Of a stretch of 64,000 nt of DNA, positions 49,796 through 61,380 are shown in pieces; position 1 is the stretch's first letter; each line of letters begins with the position of its first letter. The position numbers and the translations under genes are program-made. Source of the stretch: Cardinalis cardinalis (lineage: Eukaryota; Chordata; Aves; Passeriformes; Cardinalidae); NCBI GenBank assembly GCA_014549065.1, contig JACDOX010000024.1:1282072-1346071 (forward strand), in the 5' to 3' direction. The notes below the pieces were generated by a model, which was given only the letters and a program-made list of their open reading frames with translations, made no database searches and was not told where the DNA came from.

Positions 49796-52700
49796 GTGTA
49801 GCCTGAATTATCCCTCCCCTTTTGGAGGCCAATCTTGTAATTAAGGAACATCTTGGAGGAAGAGGGCTTGAGCTCTGTTCAGGCGTCAAATCTACATTTC
49901 TTCCTGCCACTTGCAGGAATGCGTGCAATAAGCACTGCATTATTTTTCATAGCACAAGAGTTGAAATCCTGTTCTTGCACTGAAAATTTAAATACCAAAG
50001 CAAAATAAAAAGTGGCAGTGAAGTTGGCCTTAAAAGGATGGAGCTTCGTTAACACTCGTGTTGCTTTATAGGCCATTGGTGAGCCAGTATTTCTGTGTTT
50101 CACTGGACTACAGGAATGTATGAAGAATTACTAAATTAATGCATGATATCCATAAAAATAGGAATTTTTATGAATGTCATGTATTAATCCCTCTGATCCA
50201 GTAGCANGGTTACAGCATATAATTAGCAGCTCTATCAGCAGGAGTCAATATTTGTCAAATTATCATTACATTAAAATATGCTTTACGTGCACCTCTTGTA
50301 TAATCACAGAAGCCAAGTTCTTGCCTATTTTCAAACAAAAAATCCAGCCTCCCTGTGGAGTGATCCNACTGACTCTGTTAACATGCTCCAAGAGTTGAGG
50401 TGATATAGACCACCTGGTTAAGGTTACATGAGCATCTGGCCCTAAGCACTCTGTAGTGCTCTCAGTTGCCTAGATAAGGTGGAAGAGAGTGAAAGCACAT
50501 TGATGTAATGCTGATGGATAGCCCTTCTTAGCCCAAATTGGGCTAAGGGTCTCCTCACAAGACCTATGAGAGAAAAATGTAAGGGTAAGGGGGCTAGAAT
50601 GAGAAAAGAGGCATGATGCAGTGGAAATAAGTCATCTATAGTTCTTAGAATTTATTCAGGTACATAAAATATTATTTTAATTATAAGCAAGGAATAGACT
50701 GATTGTGGGTGAGGATTGGTTTTAATTATGACTTCCTGTGAATTAGGACTTGTAAATTGGAGTTTTCTAACTGTGCTACTTGCACAGCTACATTTAGATC
50801 TGTATCTAAATGTACTGCTGCTGCAGCAAGACATGGCCTTTCACTGCAGTGAGTGNTCTAATAGCTCCACTAAGTTTCATGTTGCAACAAAAACTCACTG
50901 CTTTTTAGTCTCATTTGTTACTCATGATTATTAATGAATCCTATATTAGTAAGGCTGTCTATAGTTAGCAGTCCTCAGACAACAACATTATCAAACTTTC
51001 CCTTGCAGTGGTAAAGATATTTGACTTCAACATGTAATTTAATTAGCACTTTAAGTACTGTGAGGTTTCCTGCTGGATGAATTTGGTTGCCTTTCTTACA
51101 GTGTGATACCACACCCATGCAGTGCCAAACCCTGCTCTCGTGTGTATGACTGCAGGCTCACTGGTGCAAACTGCATCTTGTTGAAATGAGACATCTACTG
51201 AAGTGAAGCATGTATTCACCTTGATTTCCTTAACAGTTGATGCAGAAATTTTCAGTGGACTAATAAGCCAACACGAAGATGCCTATGTCCCTAACTGATG
51301 ATTGAACATGCCCAGACACTGAAATAGGTGAGATGAATCTGAGCCACTGAACTAAGAGATCCTTAATATTTTGAACTGTTCACTGAAGAATATGCAGATA
51401 ATAAAAAAAATAGTTTACGGATTTGTCAAAAAACCAGTCTCTTTCTTGAGGAAAAAAGCCTCCAGTGATCAGTCAAAGTTAGCATTTATTTTTTCTCATG
51501 TTACTCTCCACACTGGTAGTGTTGGTCGTAGCTTGGTATACAGATACATCTTTCTTCTTTTTACNTACTTCTTATGAATTTAAATTACAAATCAAAGTAA
51601 TTTGTGGAGTTTTAAGCTCATTGGGGGAGAATGGAAACTATTTTATCTCAGAAAGCAATGTCAGGAACTAGATCTTAATGCAGAAGACTTTAGTGTGGTC
51701 CTTCAAGGCCACACCACATCAAAGGTCACTTAATACTGCATCTAAACGTAACATTTTGGACTCAAGTCTGATGGACAGGAAAATCAATAAACTTTGCTAG
51801 TTTTGAAGTCTTCCATCAAAAGCAAGCACTACACAAAGGATGATATTGCAGGCAAAAATATTAGTCTTTAACTGATTGGCAAACAGGACTTAGACACTGC
51901 ATGGATGTAGCACTGTGGTGCATCTCTGCTTCTTGTCCTCTCTTGTGATTGACAGGACATCAATTAATCCATCACGAGGTTTGTGTGTTCTGTGGTGAAG
52001 AGCCAGACTGAAGTTGTCAGCAGAAACTTCCAGTTACCATTTTTCAAGTGCTTTTTCTACCATTTCATCTCTGGGGGGATGCTNTGTTTGGTAGGCAGGA
52101 GTGAACAGAACTACAATAGCCTAAAATCTCTAAATAAATTACTTTCAGGTTTTGAGTGAAGTTGGCTCATATGGCTGAGCCTCTGTTAAGAATTTCCTAA
52201 CTTGCAGTGTTTCATTACAAAGCCCTTAAAAATTTCTGAGTATTGAATGCAGTATTTCTCTCACTTACTCCTTAAAGCATAGGTGAAATTAAAAAAATTT
52301 AACAGTGTCATTTGCAGAGATCAGCTCCCTCTTCTCCTCGCAAAAGGAATACACGCAAAAATCTCCAAATATGAAAATCAGTGAAAATAGCATCAATAAA
52401 ACATGTACCCCAGAACCTCTTGATAAATTCAAACAAGAAAAGCAGAGTTTACTCTAAGCTAAATTTATAAACCCACTATTTGATTTTCAAAGTTACACGA
52501 AAAAAGAAGTCCATTTCTGTGGGTATACAGAAAATACATTCACTAAATATTTCTTTTTTTCAAGAAGTCTCCTAACAGCATTGAGTAACATATAAGAAAA
52601 TTTTTTATCTTTGTTTTTAACTTCGTATTGTTGTTGTTATATATCCCTATCCCAAATAATTTCAAAGGTGTTTTACAGACAGGTAGAAAAAACAAAGTGT

Positions 52701-55700
52701 TGGGAAAATGATTTAAAAGATGAAGGAAATATGTATGTACAGATGAAAAGCTAATATTTTTTCTTTCCATGATGCTTGTCTATCCAGCTACATTGCAAAT
52801 ATTGCCATGTGTACCTACTGTTACTAGAGAATGACGAGAAAATAAAAAATTTAAGATGCTGGAGATGGCAGAAGGAAATAGAAATTGCCTGGTTAAAATA
52901 CCAATTTGGACCTGGACCACTCTCATGTTTTTGTCTTTTAACCAAAAGTATTGTCTTTCCTTCTGACCATATTAATGGTATATGTGGATCTGTTACATTT
53001 ACCAAAAAAACCCAAAACCATCTATATTTTTGCTGAGATGCATGCGCATTTTCATGCATATTAATGAATAGTCTGCTATATGGAAATGTATTGATTGCTG
53101 TAAAAATGAGCTACATTTATAGATCTTACAAAACATAACATCTTCACCTTCAGATACATAAAAGTAAGGCTCGCTTCCTTTACCAAAATTGAGAGACCAG
53201 AGCATTCTCCTGGACAAATGAATCAGAACTCACAATGGACTGACTCATAAATGGATCAACAAACAAAAGTTTCTCCTAGAAGGGAGACCCATACACAGAG
53301 CTGATGCAGAAGGACAGGGCAGGATTTCTCATAATAAGGACTTCCAGCATCTGGCAAGATCTGCATTTTTCTTGGAGCAGCTCCTCACCACGACGTATCA
53401 GGTTACTTTCAACAGCTGGAATCAACTAGTATACATGGCATGTTAACCAGCATTTAAAATGCCATATATGTTGCCCAGTGTTATGAAATAAGTTTTACAG
53501 CAGGAACTGCTGCATTCTTTTCCTGTAGTATTAAATTTCTATTTCAGGCACTAGTGTGAAGGTGATCAGATAATGCTTTTGTACAGGCTGGACTTTGATC
53601 CTGGGAACTCCCTGCAGCAACACNGCATTCCAAGAAGATAAATTGGTGTACAGGAATCACAACAGAGAAACTATTATATTTATTAATGGTGCCAGGCAAG
53701 TTTCAATTATAATAATAAACCTCTATACATAAACTTGAAAAATAATTCTGTATGTGAACTTTCTCTCCTTTTTTAAGGGGAGACTTGTGAAGACAAACTC
53801 ACAGGAGATGAGGTAGTTTTTTCCAATAGGAAAAAAAAAAACATAGAGCATGTCAGAGATCAAAACCCTGAAATGCAAAGCTTGTATTTCTTTTTGGCTT
53901 ATTATAATGATGCAAAATAGGTGTAAAGAAACTGTTGGGCATGTGTGATCTGTACATTGCCTGNGCTAGTCTAGGATAGGCTTTACCTTATCCATTTTAG
54001 AGTTTGCAACAAGATGCTGGAACCATACCTTTTTTTAGCCTCCAGCTGTTCCTGTAGCTCTGCTCCCTGATTTCCCCCATGCACCCCCTGGACCCAGCTT
54101 CCTACCACTGCCTGCATCCACCCTGCTNCCTGGCAGGTCTCCCAGTCCTTGTGCCACGATGTCTCCGCTGCAGGCTCACCATGAAGTGCGTGGAAACTTC
54201 CACACCTCCTCCTCGAGGCAAATGGCAGCACAACGGGCTTTGGGCAGGCTGCCAGGGCAGCACCCTTGCACTCCTCACACAGGGTTTATTGATGGGCAAA
54301 GCTGGCTGTCAGCACCTCAATCTGTTCATGAGAACAAATGTCNTTTGGAAAAGCGTATGTGTTGATCAAACTGCTTGTAGAGACAACCCCTCAGGGTTGA
54401 ACAGAACTCTTTCACTAGTGCTTAGTCCTTTAGGCTGGCCTGCAGAAGTCAGGGATCCTGGCATCCTTTACTCATTAATACTGAATTAATGCTGGAGCCT
54501 GGAGCTTCAGTCTTGCCCAGGCACGTCTGCAGGCTGGAGGTAAGTTAACCCATGCACATGACAGAAAGTTCATGTTTCCAGCCTGGCTGTGGGAACACAA
54601 GTATTTCCTGACCTGATAGAAACTAAAAGTAGCAAAGAGAGACAATGCATGATCAAACATAAATGCTGTTGATGCAAAGTCTAATCATTACTATTTTTGA
54701 GCAAAGTTGAATAATGAGTGTGTAAATGCAGGATGCATACTGTTGCTCAATGTGGTTTTGATCTGGCTCCAGCAGCCTGACCAACACTTATTGCGCGGTC
54801 CAGCCAGGGCCTGAGGTTTGCTTGCAAAGGCTGCACATCCCAAAGGTCTGTCAGGCAGCTCAGAAAGGGAGAGCAGCCAAAGTATAGGAGCACTGAATAG
54901 TCTCAGAAACAGTCACACTTCAAATCTGCTTGGTGTTCCTGCTGTCAGTTATACAAAGCAGCATTCGTGTTGTAGGACAGGCTATTTTCAGGCAGACCAA
55001 CAGAGTCAGATTTCAACATTCATTTAGATTCTTAGTTTTGCCATTGCATATATTAGGGTTTTTTTGTTGGTTTGGTTTTTGTCCCCCACCCCAAATGGCT
55101 CAATTGACCTAATGCCTAGCACACATTCCCTGGGGAGGGCTGCCAAGCTGAACTGTGACTTAGGCTTATTATTTAAGGCTCTTCTACTGTTACTTGGAGT
55201 GATTTTGGTTACACCAGTACTGCTCATGCTCTTCCAAAACAAATTANTCAGATGGGGTCTGTGATCCTCCACAATTCTCAAGAGCCATCCTCCAGAGATG
55301 TGGGTAAAGGAAACTATGATCACCTGCTCAAAATCTTTTCAGCTGTTCAATTTATTTAAGATCTCTCCTTGGTAAAGTAGGGGAACCAAGGAAAAAATCG
55401 TTGGTAAAGCAAGTTGAAGTCCATGGACAAAAATACCAGAGAAAAATGTTTAGGTGTTGTAAGACTTGGCTCTTAATGAAGAATTTTCTTCCTTCCCAGT
55501 GAGATTGCTGGGCCATCCCACTTAGATTGCCATCATTATTTTTCTCTCCAGTACTTTCTTGCATTTGACATGTTTTTTACTATTTTTGAGAGTAGAAAAG
55601 ACCTTACAGTGACCTCTTTACAAGGATATTAATAATTTAAACTCCCTGAGAATGAAACTCCTTTTGTCACTTAGTCTCACATAAAGGACTTTCTTAGGAT

Positions 55701-55933
55701 ATGCAATTTGATCTCCCATTAGTCTCTTCTTGTGGCCTGAATTTCCTCTTTCATGTCCTCTCTTGCATTTTAACACTGTGGAGATTGTTTGAAGCCAGCA
55801 GCAAGCTAAAGAAGTTTTTCACTGCTAGAATTTCTTTTTCAAAGAAGCCTTGCTACGGCCACTCCAGTCTCCATTAGCAGAGAAGGCCTTTGAAATGCAT
55901 GAGGCTCCACAGCATGGTCGTAGTAATGATGAG
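49796..55933. other. Unannotated sequence, no gene recognised
   Basis: Mostly A/T-rich with few N. The longest frames are 102 codons (52751-53059, -) and 136 codons (54079-54489, +, two unknown residues), without domains or splice-bounded edges. 54030-54300 is G/C-richer. No repeat family or RNA gene was recognised. Confidence 0.5.
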
Positions 55934-55961
55934 CACACACACACACACACACACACACACA
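55934..55961. repeat. CA dinucleotide microsatellite, 14 units
   Basis: An uninterrupted (CA)14 is followed by a degenerate A/C-rich tail (AACATACACAG, then a further ACACACACA word near 55992). It is long enough to be polymorphic between individuals. No other function is implied. Confidence 0.98.
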
Positions 55962-58900
55962 ACATACACAGAAACCCCAAACAAAAACCAAACACACACA
56001 TAAAAAAAGAGCCGTTTGTTTGAAATGTTGGTAGCCACCATGTAATTAAAGTGATGAGAAGGTCTGGAGCCTGTTTATCTTTTAAAGGAAGGTTACTNAC
56101 ACAGTGGTTTCTGCTTTGCTACAGGTTGGGTAAAGTATAGCCTTGAGACTCATGCTATGACTGCCTTGTTACTTATTGTCTCCCAGATGGATTTGGCTGT
56201 TGCNTCTTGTCACAGCCTCAGTGTTTCCCTGCTAACCTGTGACTGTCTCCTGCACAGTAAATGTGAGGTTACCCATGCAGCACAACACCTCCCAGAGCAA
56301 CTGCAGGACATCTGCACTGGAGGCTGCTCACTGACTTTAGGGAGTGACAGAGATAGGACACACCCAGAGACGGCCTGGCCCTGGCCTCAAGGGGGATTCT
56401 GTCCTTCAGAAAAAGCAGGTACAAGCTACAAATACCCCCTGGGAGCTCAGAAGCCACATGATGGGCCCATAGTGAGGAGGGCAAGGGCCCCAATGTGTGG
56501 GCAAGGTCCTGGAGAAGGGCTTCACTTCTTGGTTCAGTGTCCTGCCAGTGGCCACTCCACCCTGTGCAGGTGCTGGCAGCAAGGGGCTGGCTGGAAATGT
56601 AGTTAGAACGTGTTTGTTTGTTTTGATGAACCTTCAGCTACTGGACCTGGCTGACAAACCCCTCCAGGGGATGAGACCTCACCACAGCCTCAAGCCACCA
56701 GTGAAGACCGTAGCTGTAAGTCCTGGGAGAAGTAATTTCTAACAAAGTAATGCNAGGAGAGCAAAGAAGAGAGTCAACCTGTTTCATCCTATCTGTAAGC
56801 ACACAAAAGTACTCAGTTNCTCTGTCAGGTAATCCTGGCCTGGATAGAATTAAGTTTGTTAGTCCCTTTGGTGAAGCAGCATTAGCTAAAATGAGAGCGC
56901 ATTATATTCAATCTATCAAGGTAATCTGCTGTGCTAAGGCAATAATCTTGGAAAGACAATTTGTGGGAGATCTCCAGGAAGCTGGGGNTTACTTTTGTTT
57001 TTCTTTTTGCCATTTTTGTGAGGGTTCTAAGCTAAATACATGAAACATCCAACTACTGAGAAGGTATTGGAGTTAAAAAGGACTAGTAGAAAACAATACA
57101 GTGCCATCCATGGAATGACAAGTTACTTCATCATTGCAAAATAAGCATTTTGTTACCACCACCACTTNTTTGTAGTCCATTTCAGATTGTAACCGTGAAA
57201 GATTAGACAAATATACTAATAAGAGAGCAAACTATGAGATTTTCCATGAGTGTAGAAGGAAAAAAGCAATGTGGATTAAACAAACACCCTCTTGCTTTCT
57301 GATGCAGGTTAGCCTCTCCACAGCATCTGCTCTGCCCTGCCATTCCTGTGAACCTTAACAAAAGATGGCAAAGCTCACATTTGGTGGTGTCAAGCTTTTT
57401 AACTTTGTGGAGCTCAGATCAGGCCTGGAGGATCACAGGGCACAAAATGACCTTAACAGAACACTGAGGCATTCNAGAGTTTAATGGTACCTAGAGGGAA
57501 TTCTTTCCATTGCAAAATGAGCCATGGTGACATGGGTACCTCACTGATCAGTCTTTGTCACAGACAGGCAAATACTGTGATTTGCTTGGCAAACTCAATG
57601 TCTCATCAATTTCCTCTCATGACNAGGTGACCTGTAGCTAACACCCACAGCAGTGTCACCCCTGTTAGCCTGCCCCTTAATTCTTACCCATAAGCTCNTG
57701 ACTCATTCTTCATCCACCCCTAGGCAGTGCTCCACACATTCCAATTGCTCTCTCACATAAGAAGTAGCTCCACCATTCTGTCTTGCTGTCCTGTCTCACC
57801 TACAAAGTCTGTAGCCATCCATGACAGCATTCCCATCCTGCCACCATGCCCCNGTAACTGCAGTGAGGCCGTGGCACTGTGAGTAAGTCTCTGCTTATTC
57901 CTGTTTATTCCCTGGGCTGTGTGTGTTGGTGTACAGGCATTTCAGAGAGGGAATCAAGCAGCCAGACTTCCCAGGAGGGGGGCAAGAGGGTCCACCACAG
58001 CTATATACACCCTTTAGGTGGTTTACCTTCTGGCTCTCTTCTAAGGAGGTAGCTAAGGAATATTTGTTCCTGCCCTGGCTGGCCTGGCTTATTCCCCAAA
58101 AGCCACTCTGAGTTGTTCCCCAGAAATTCCTCAAAGCCATTTTGGTAATGTTGTGCTTCTGTCAGACCACTTAAGCCAGTGTATCCCTATTCAAAGGGGC
58201 ATCTCCAGTATAATATGCTGGGCATTGTATGTAAGGGGCTGGAAGACCTGTCTGTGCTGTAATCACCTTGAATTCAACAATAATGTACCTGCAGGTGGCT
58301 CTGTACATGTAGCTTATGGCTTTCATGAATCCAACTAGATGGATATGTGAAAATACTTGTATTTTATTCACCAGTGGTATCTGGAACTTGCTGAAATTTT
58401 TATTTTCATTAAATATGCAAGACCACTATGTACTGTGGTGTGATNTGAATGTATAATTTAGAGGGAAAATTATTTCTTTATATTTTATGAGGGTTGTTTG
58501 CTGCTGTTTCTGCCTAGAGTTTATTAAATCAGATTTCTTTAGTAAAACCAGGTACATATAAGTTAATAGAGGACACAGCACTGCATCTTTTGCCAAAAGC
58601 AATACTAATTATGTACTGACAAAACTTTAAAAATTATTTTTGCCAGTCCTTATGAACCAGCTAAAATTTGTGGTTTTTAACGAAAAGAATCTACAGAGTA
58701 TGAAATGCTGACAAGTAATTCCCTGTATAATGCATTCACCAGGTCAAAGTACTTATAATAAAAACAGATTGACTGCCCAGATTTCAGAAGACAAAATCTG
58801 AGTCACTTCTATCTTTACAACTGCAAAGGTTATTTGGTTGTATCCCACACTTTCAGTCTCCCCATTCATCTGAACTTGGAGCACTGTTCCATTGCTATTT

Positions 58901-60220
58901 TCTACTATGAAATCCAGCAGAAAATTTCCTGGGCTTTTATTGGTTTTGGTATAATCCTATCAGCTGCACTCAATCACATACTAGTGCAGACACTCTAGAA
59001 AGCCTATACTCCTGTACACAAATTTTATCAGGTCACTTATAGTAAAGTTTACTTTAAGATGAGCATGTTCATCATGGAGAGACCAGATTATGAATATTAA
59101 TTTTACTGTATATAATTGCAGTGTTTAGTGTGAAATTCAAATACAGATACAGATATGCACCATTAAGCTCTTGCTTCCACAAAGTCCACTGAAGGAGAAA
59201 ATAATTTTGAAGCTAAGCAAAGCGTGATCAAATAAAATCCCTTGACTGATACTCTGGATTTTTAAACTTGCTGGACTTATGTGCCTTAGTCAAGTAATTT
59301 TCTACAGTTTACAAAATACTGACAACAACACAGCTGAAAAATGTGATCTAGTATTTTAAAGGTCTTTCAAATTTTCAGGAAAATACATCACCATGTCATT
59401 TCTGTTACAATGCATTAACATTGGTGACTGTTTTGTTTGTAGGATGAACTACTTTATCTGAACTACATTACAATAGCAGAATTGCTACTCTCCTCATGGA
59501 GAACTTCAGAAACATTAGGAGGTTGGTTAAATATTGATTGCAAAAATTTTTACTAGAAAAAAATAGGGCTTACATTGGAGAGGAGAGGAAAAATACCCCT
59601 CTATTTTCTTTCAAATTCTGTTTTAGAAAGATAGAAAAAGACAGAATAAAGTGAAAATAGTGGGAAGGCAAAAAGCTTAGTTACATATATTTGCTGGAAA
59701 TGCTTTTTGTATCACCATGAAGTGCTTGTAGCACTCGCTTTTACAAACCTTAATGGGAAAAAATAATTCTCTGTTTAGTGTGTAGAGCTAGAGAGGCAAT
59801 GTAGAGTTTGACTTGGTCTGTGCCATGCAAGTGATTAACTGTGGATGTTTTTTTCTCTTTGAGGACCAGGGAGGATATCCTGGGCCAGAGGTGAATGGAC
59901 ATTTTGTCCCAGGGCTCAGCACGNTATGCTCAGCACAAGCACCTGGACCTGGTGGGGTGAGGCAGGAGCAGGCAGGGAAGGCAGTGTCCATGAATATCCT
60001 CTGGTGTCCTCCCAGGATGTCATACCACTGCTCAGTCAGCCATGCTCCATGTTCTCACTTGGCAATTAGACCCTTAAATCTGACATGACAGATGACATTT
60101 TCCATTTTCAAATTTTTAAGCTCTGCTCCATCTGTGTTGAACCTTCACTGATGCCCTGAACACAGGCCGATTAAAGGTTTTCTGTGATATCACCAAGGTA
60201 TTGCCACCAAGCTGTATTGG
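55962..60220. other. Unannotated sequence, no gene recognised
   Basis: A 149-codon + strand frame at 56157-56606 has one N-derived residue and no recognisable domain. 58360-59700 is a long A/T-rich, frame-poor and repeat-free block. Nothing else was recognised. Confidence 0.5.
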
Positions 60221-60279
60221 GCCTATCTATTGTTCCAGGGACAATAGATTGTCCCTGCCTATCTATTGTGCCAGGGACA
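60221..60279. repeat. Short tandem duplication containing alternative hairpins
   Basis: The unit GCCTATCTATTGTTCCAGGG, followed by ACA, at 60221-60243 is repeated at 60257-60279 with one change (period 36). Between and across the copies are two overlapping perfect inverted repeats. One pairs ATCTATTGT (60225-60233) with ACAATAGAT (60241-60249). The other pairs AGGGACAAT (60237-60245) with ATTGTCCCT (60248-60256). The two hairpins are mutually exclusive. A replication template switch could generate such a mixture. Confidence 0.9.
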
Positions 60280-60374
60280 GCCAAATTTAGCCATGTTTAT
60301 CAAGTGATGCATGATGAGGTGTGTGTATTTGTCATTCCCGTGCTTTACCATGTGCTGTCATGGCATTAGCAGAA

Positions 60375-60680
60375 CGAGGATTTATTTTGCAGTAATTTTC
60401 ATGAGGAGGCACTTTAAGAGATCCATGTGATGGGATGCAAAGTGCTGGCAGGATGCCTGAAATTACCTCACTAATACATCCCATTANAATGTGGTAATCA
60501 CAAGGGACCGGGATTATTTATAAACGATTGGGGAGGGAGTTGCAGAAATTGTTTTACACACATGGGGAAAAGTATTCAGACAGTTTCTGGTCTCAAGATG
60601 CCCAAGGAACAGGAAAAAGAGCTAATCATTTGGCCAGAAATAATTAAGGACAGACAAATGAGTCGTTTTGAGGCAGTTGA
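60375..60680. promoter_or_regulatory. Candidate conserved non-coding element
   Basis: Repeat-free sequence with developmental-enhancer-like words: GTAATTTTCATGAG near 60391, GGTAATCACA near 60493, GATTATTTATAAACGATTGG near 60512, ATAATTAAGG near 60641 and a CpG in GAGTCGTTTT near 60660. It lies just upstream of the CpG-rich patch. The call rests on texture only. Confidence 0.2.
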
Positions 60681-61080
60681 CATGATTCAGCAGCTAGAGG
60701 CAGTGGTCATGTTGGTTCAAACTTAGAACCAAGCTGGAAAGCCCAAAAGCCACCCCTGTTTTTCCCTTGTACCTTCAGCCTCATCTCCTGCTATCACCAA
60801 GGTGTGTCCCTCCCAGCTTCCTCCTGGGAGGGAAAGCAGTGTGAAAGGAGGCAGTGAGGCCACCTGGATGCCTGCTCAGCACGGATGGCCACCATAATTT
60901 GAGGAAGAACGTGCCCTTCGCTGCTGACNCACCTGGAAACCCATGGAGGACAGCAGCAGGTGTGATGGGGCACAGCAGCATCCGTCTGTGTGCCCTGCCA
61001 GGCTGTCAGGAGGATGCTCACGGAAGCACCAGGAGCACATGTACCATGTCACAAGAAGGATGCAGATTTGTCTTGCCCAG
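60681..61080. other. Unannotated sequence leading into the CpG-rich patch
   Basis: Composition is G/C-richer than the surroundings, with scattered CpGs from about 60880. Overlapping open frames of up to 103 codons (60876-61187, -) show no domain. No repeat was recognised. Confidence 0.45.
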
Positions 61081-61380
61081 CTCACTGTGAGAAGCCATCT
61101 GAGCACACGGATGGCATCGCTGGTGGCCAGTACAATACCGAGAGGGCCGCTAGAGGGCTCAGGAACTGCTGCTGAGCAGGCGCCCAAATCCGTGTAATTG
61201 CCGTGCGCTGCGACTCAGCCGCCNCTGCAGCACGCCTCCGTGTGATGTACTGCGGTGTGCACTTCACCGACCGCTACCAGCAACAAATGGCACCTGCAAA
61301 ATACCTTCNTGTGCGACTACACATCAGTCTCTTCACTCAGTGATGCGTGTCAGCATCACCCAGTCCTTTTGCAAGTGCGG
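61081..61380. promoter_or_regulatory. CpG-rich patch (18 CpGs in 300 bases)
   Basis: I count 18 CpG dinucleotides here, densest at 61147-61315. Most of the window has only one or two per several hundred bases. The patch carries GCCGTGCGCTGCGACTCAGC near 61200 and a CTCF-like motif at 61147-61160. It could be a small CpG island, an insulator or unmethylated regulatory site, or an old CpG-rich repeat. No TATA box, clear first exon or splice donor with an open frame supports a promoter. Confidence 0.45.
61147..61160 (+). promoter_or_regulatory. CTCF-like binding motif
   Basis: CCGCTAGAGGGCTC agrees with the vertebrate CTCF core (CCASYAGRKGGCRS) at 12 of 14 positions. It keeps the central TAGAGGGC and differs at positions 3 and 13. 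The CpG-rich setting is compatible with a boundary site. Binding itself is inferred. Confidence 0.4.

Noticed and set aside
56157..56606. 149-codon + strand frame, Cys/His containing
   Set aside because: The Cys and His residues are not spaced as in zinc-finger or secreted Cys-rich families. There is one N and no splice context.
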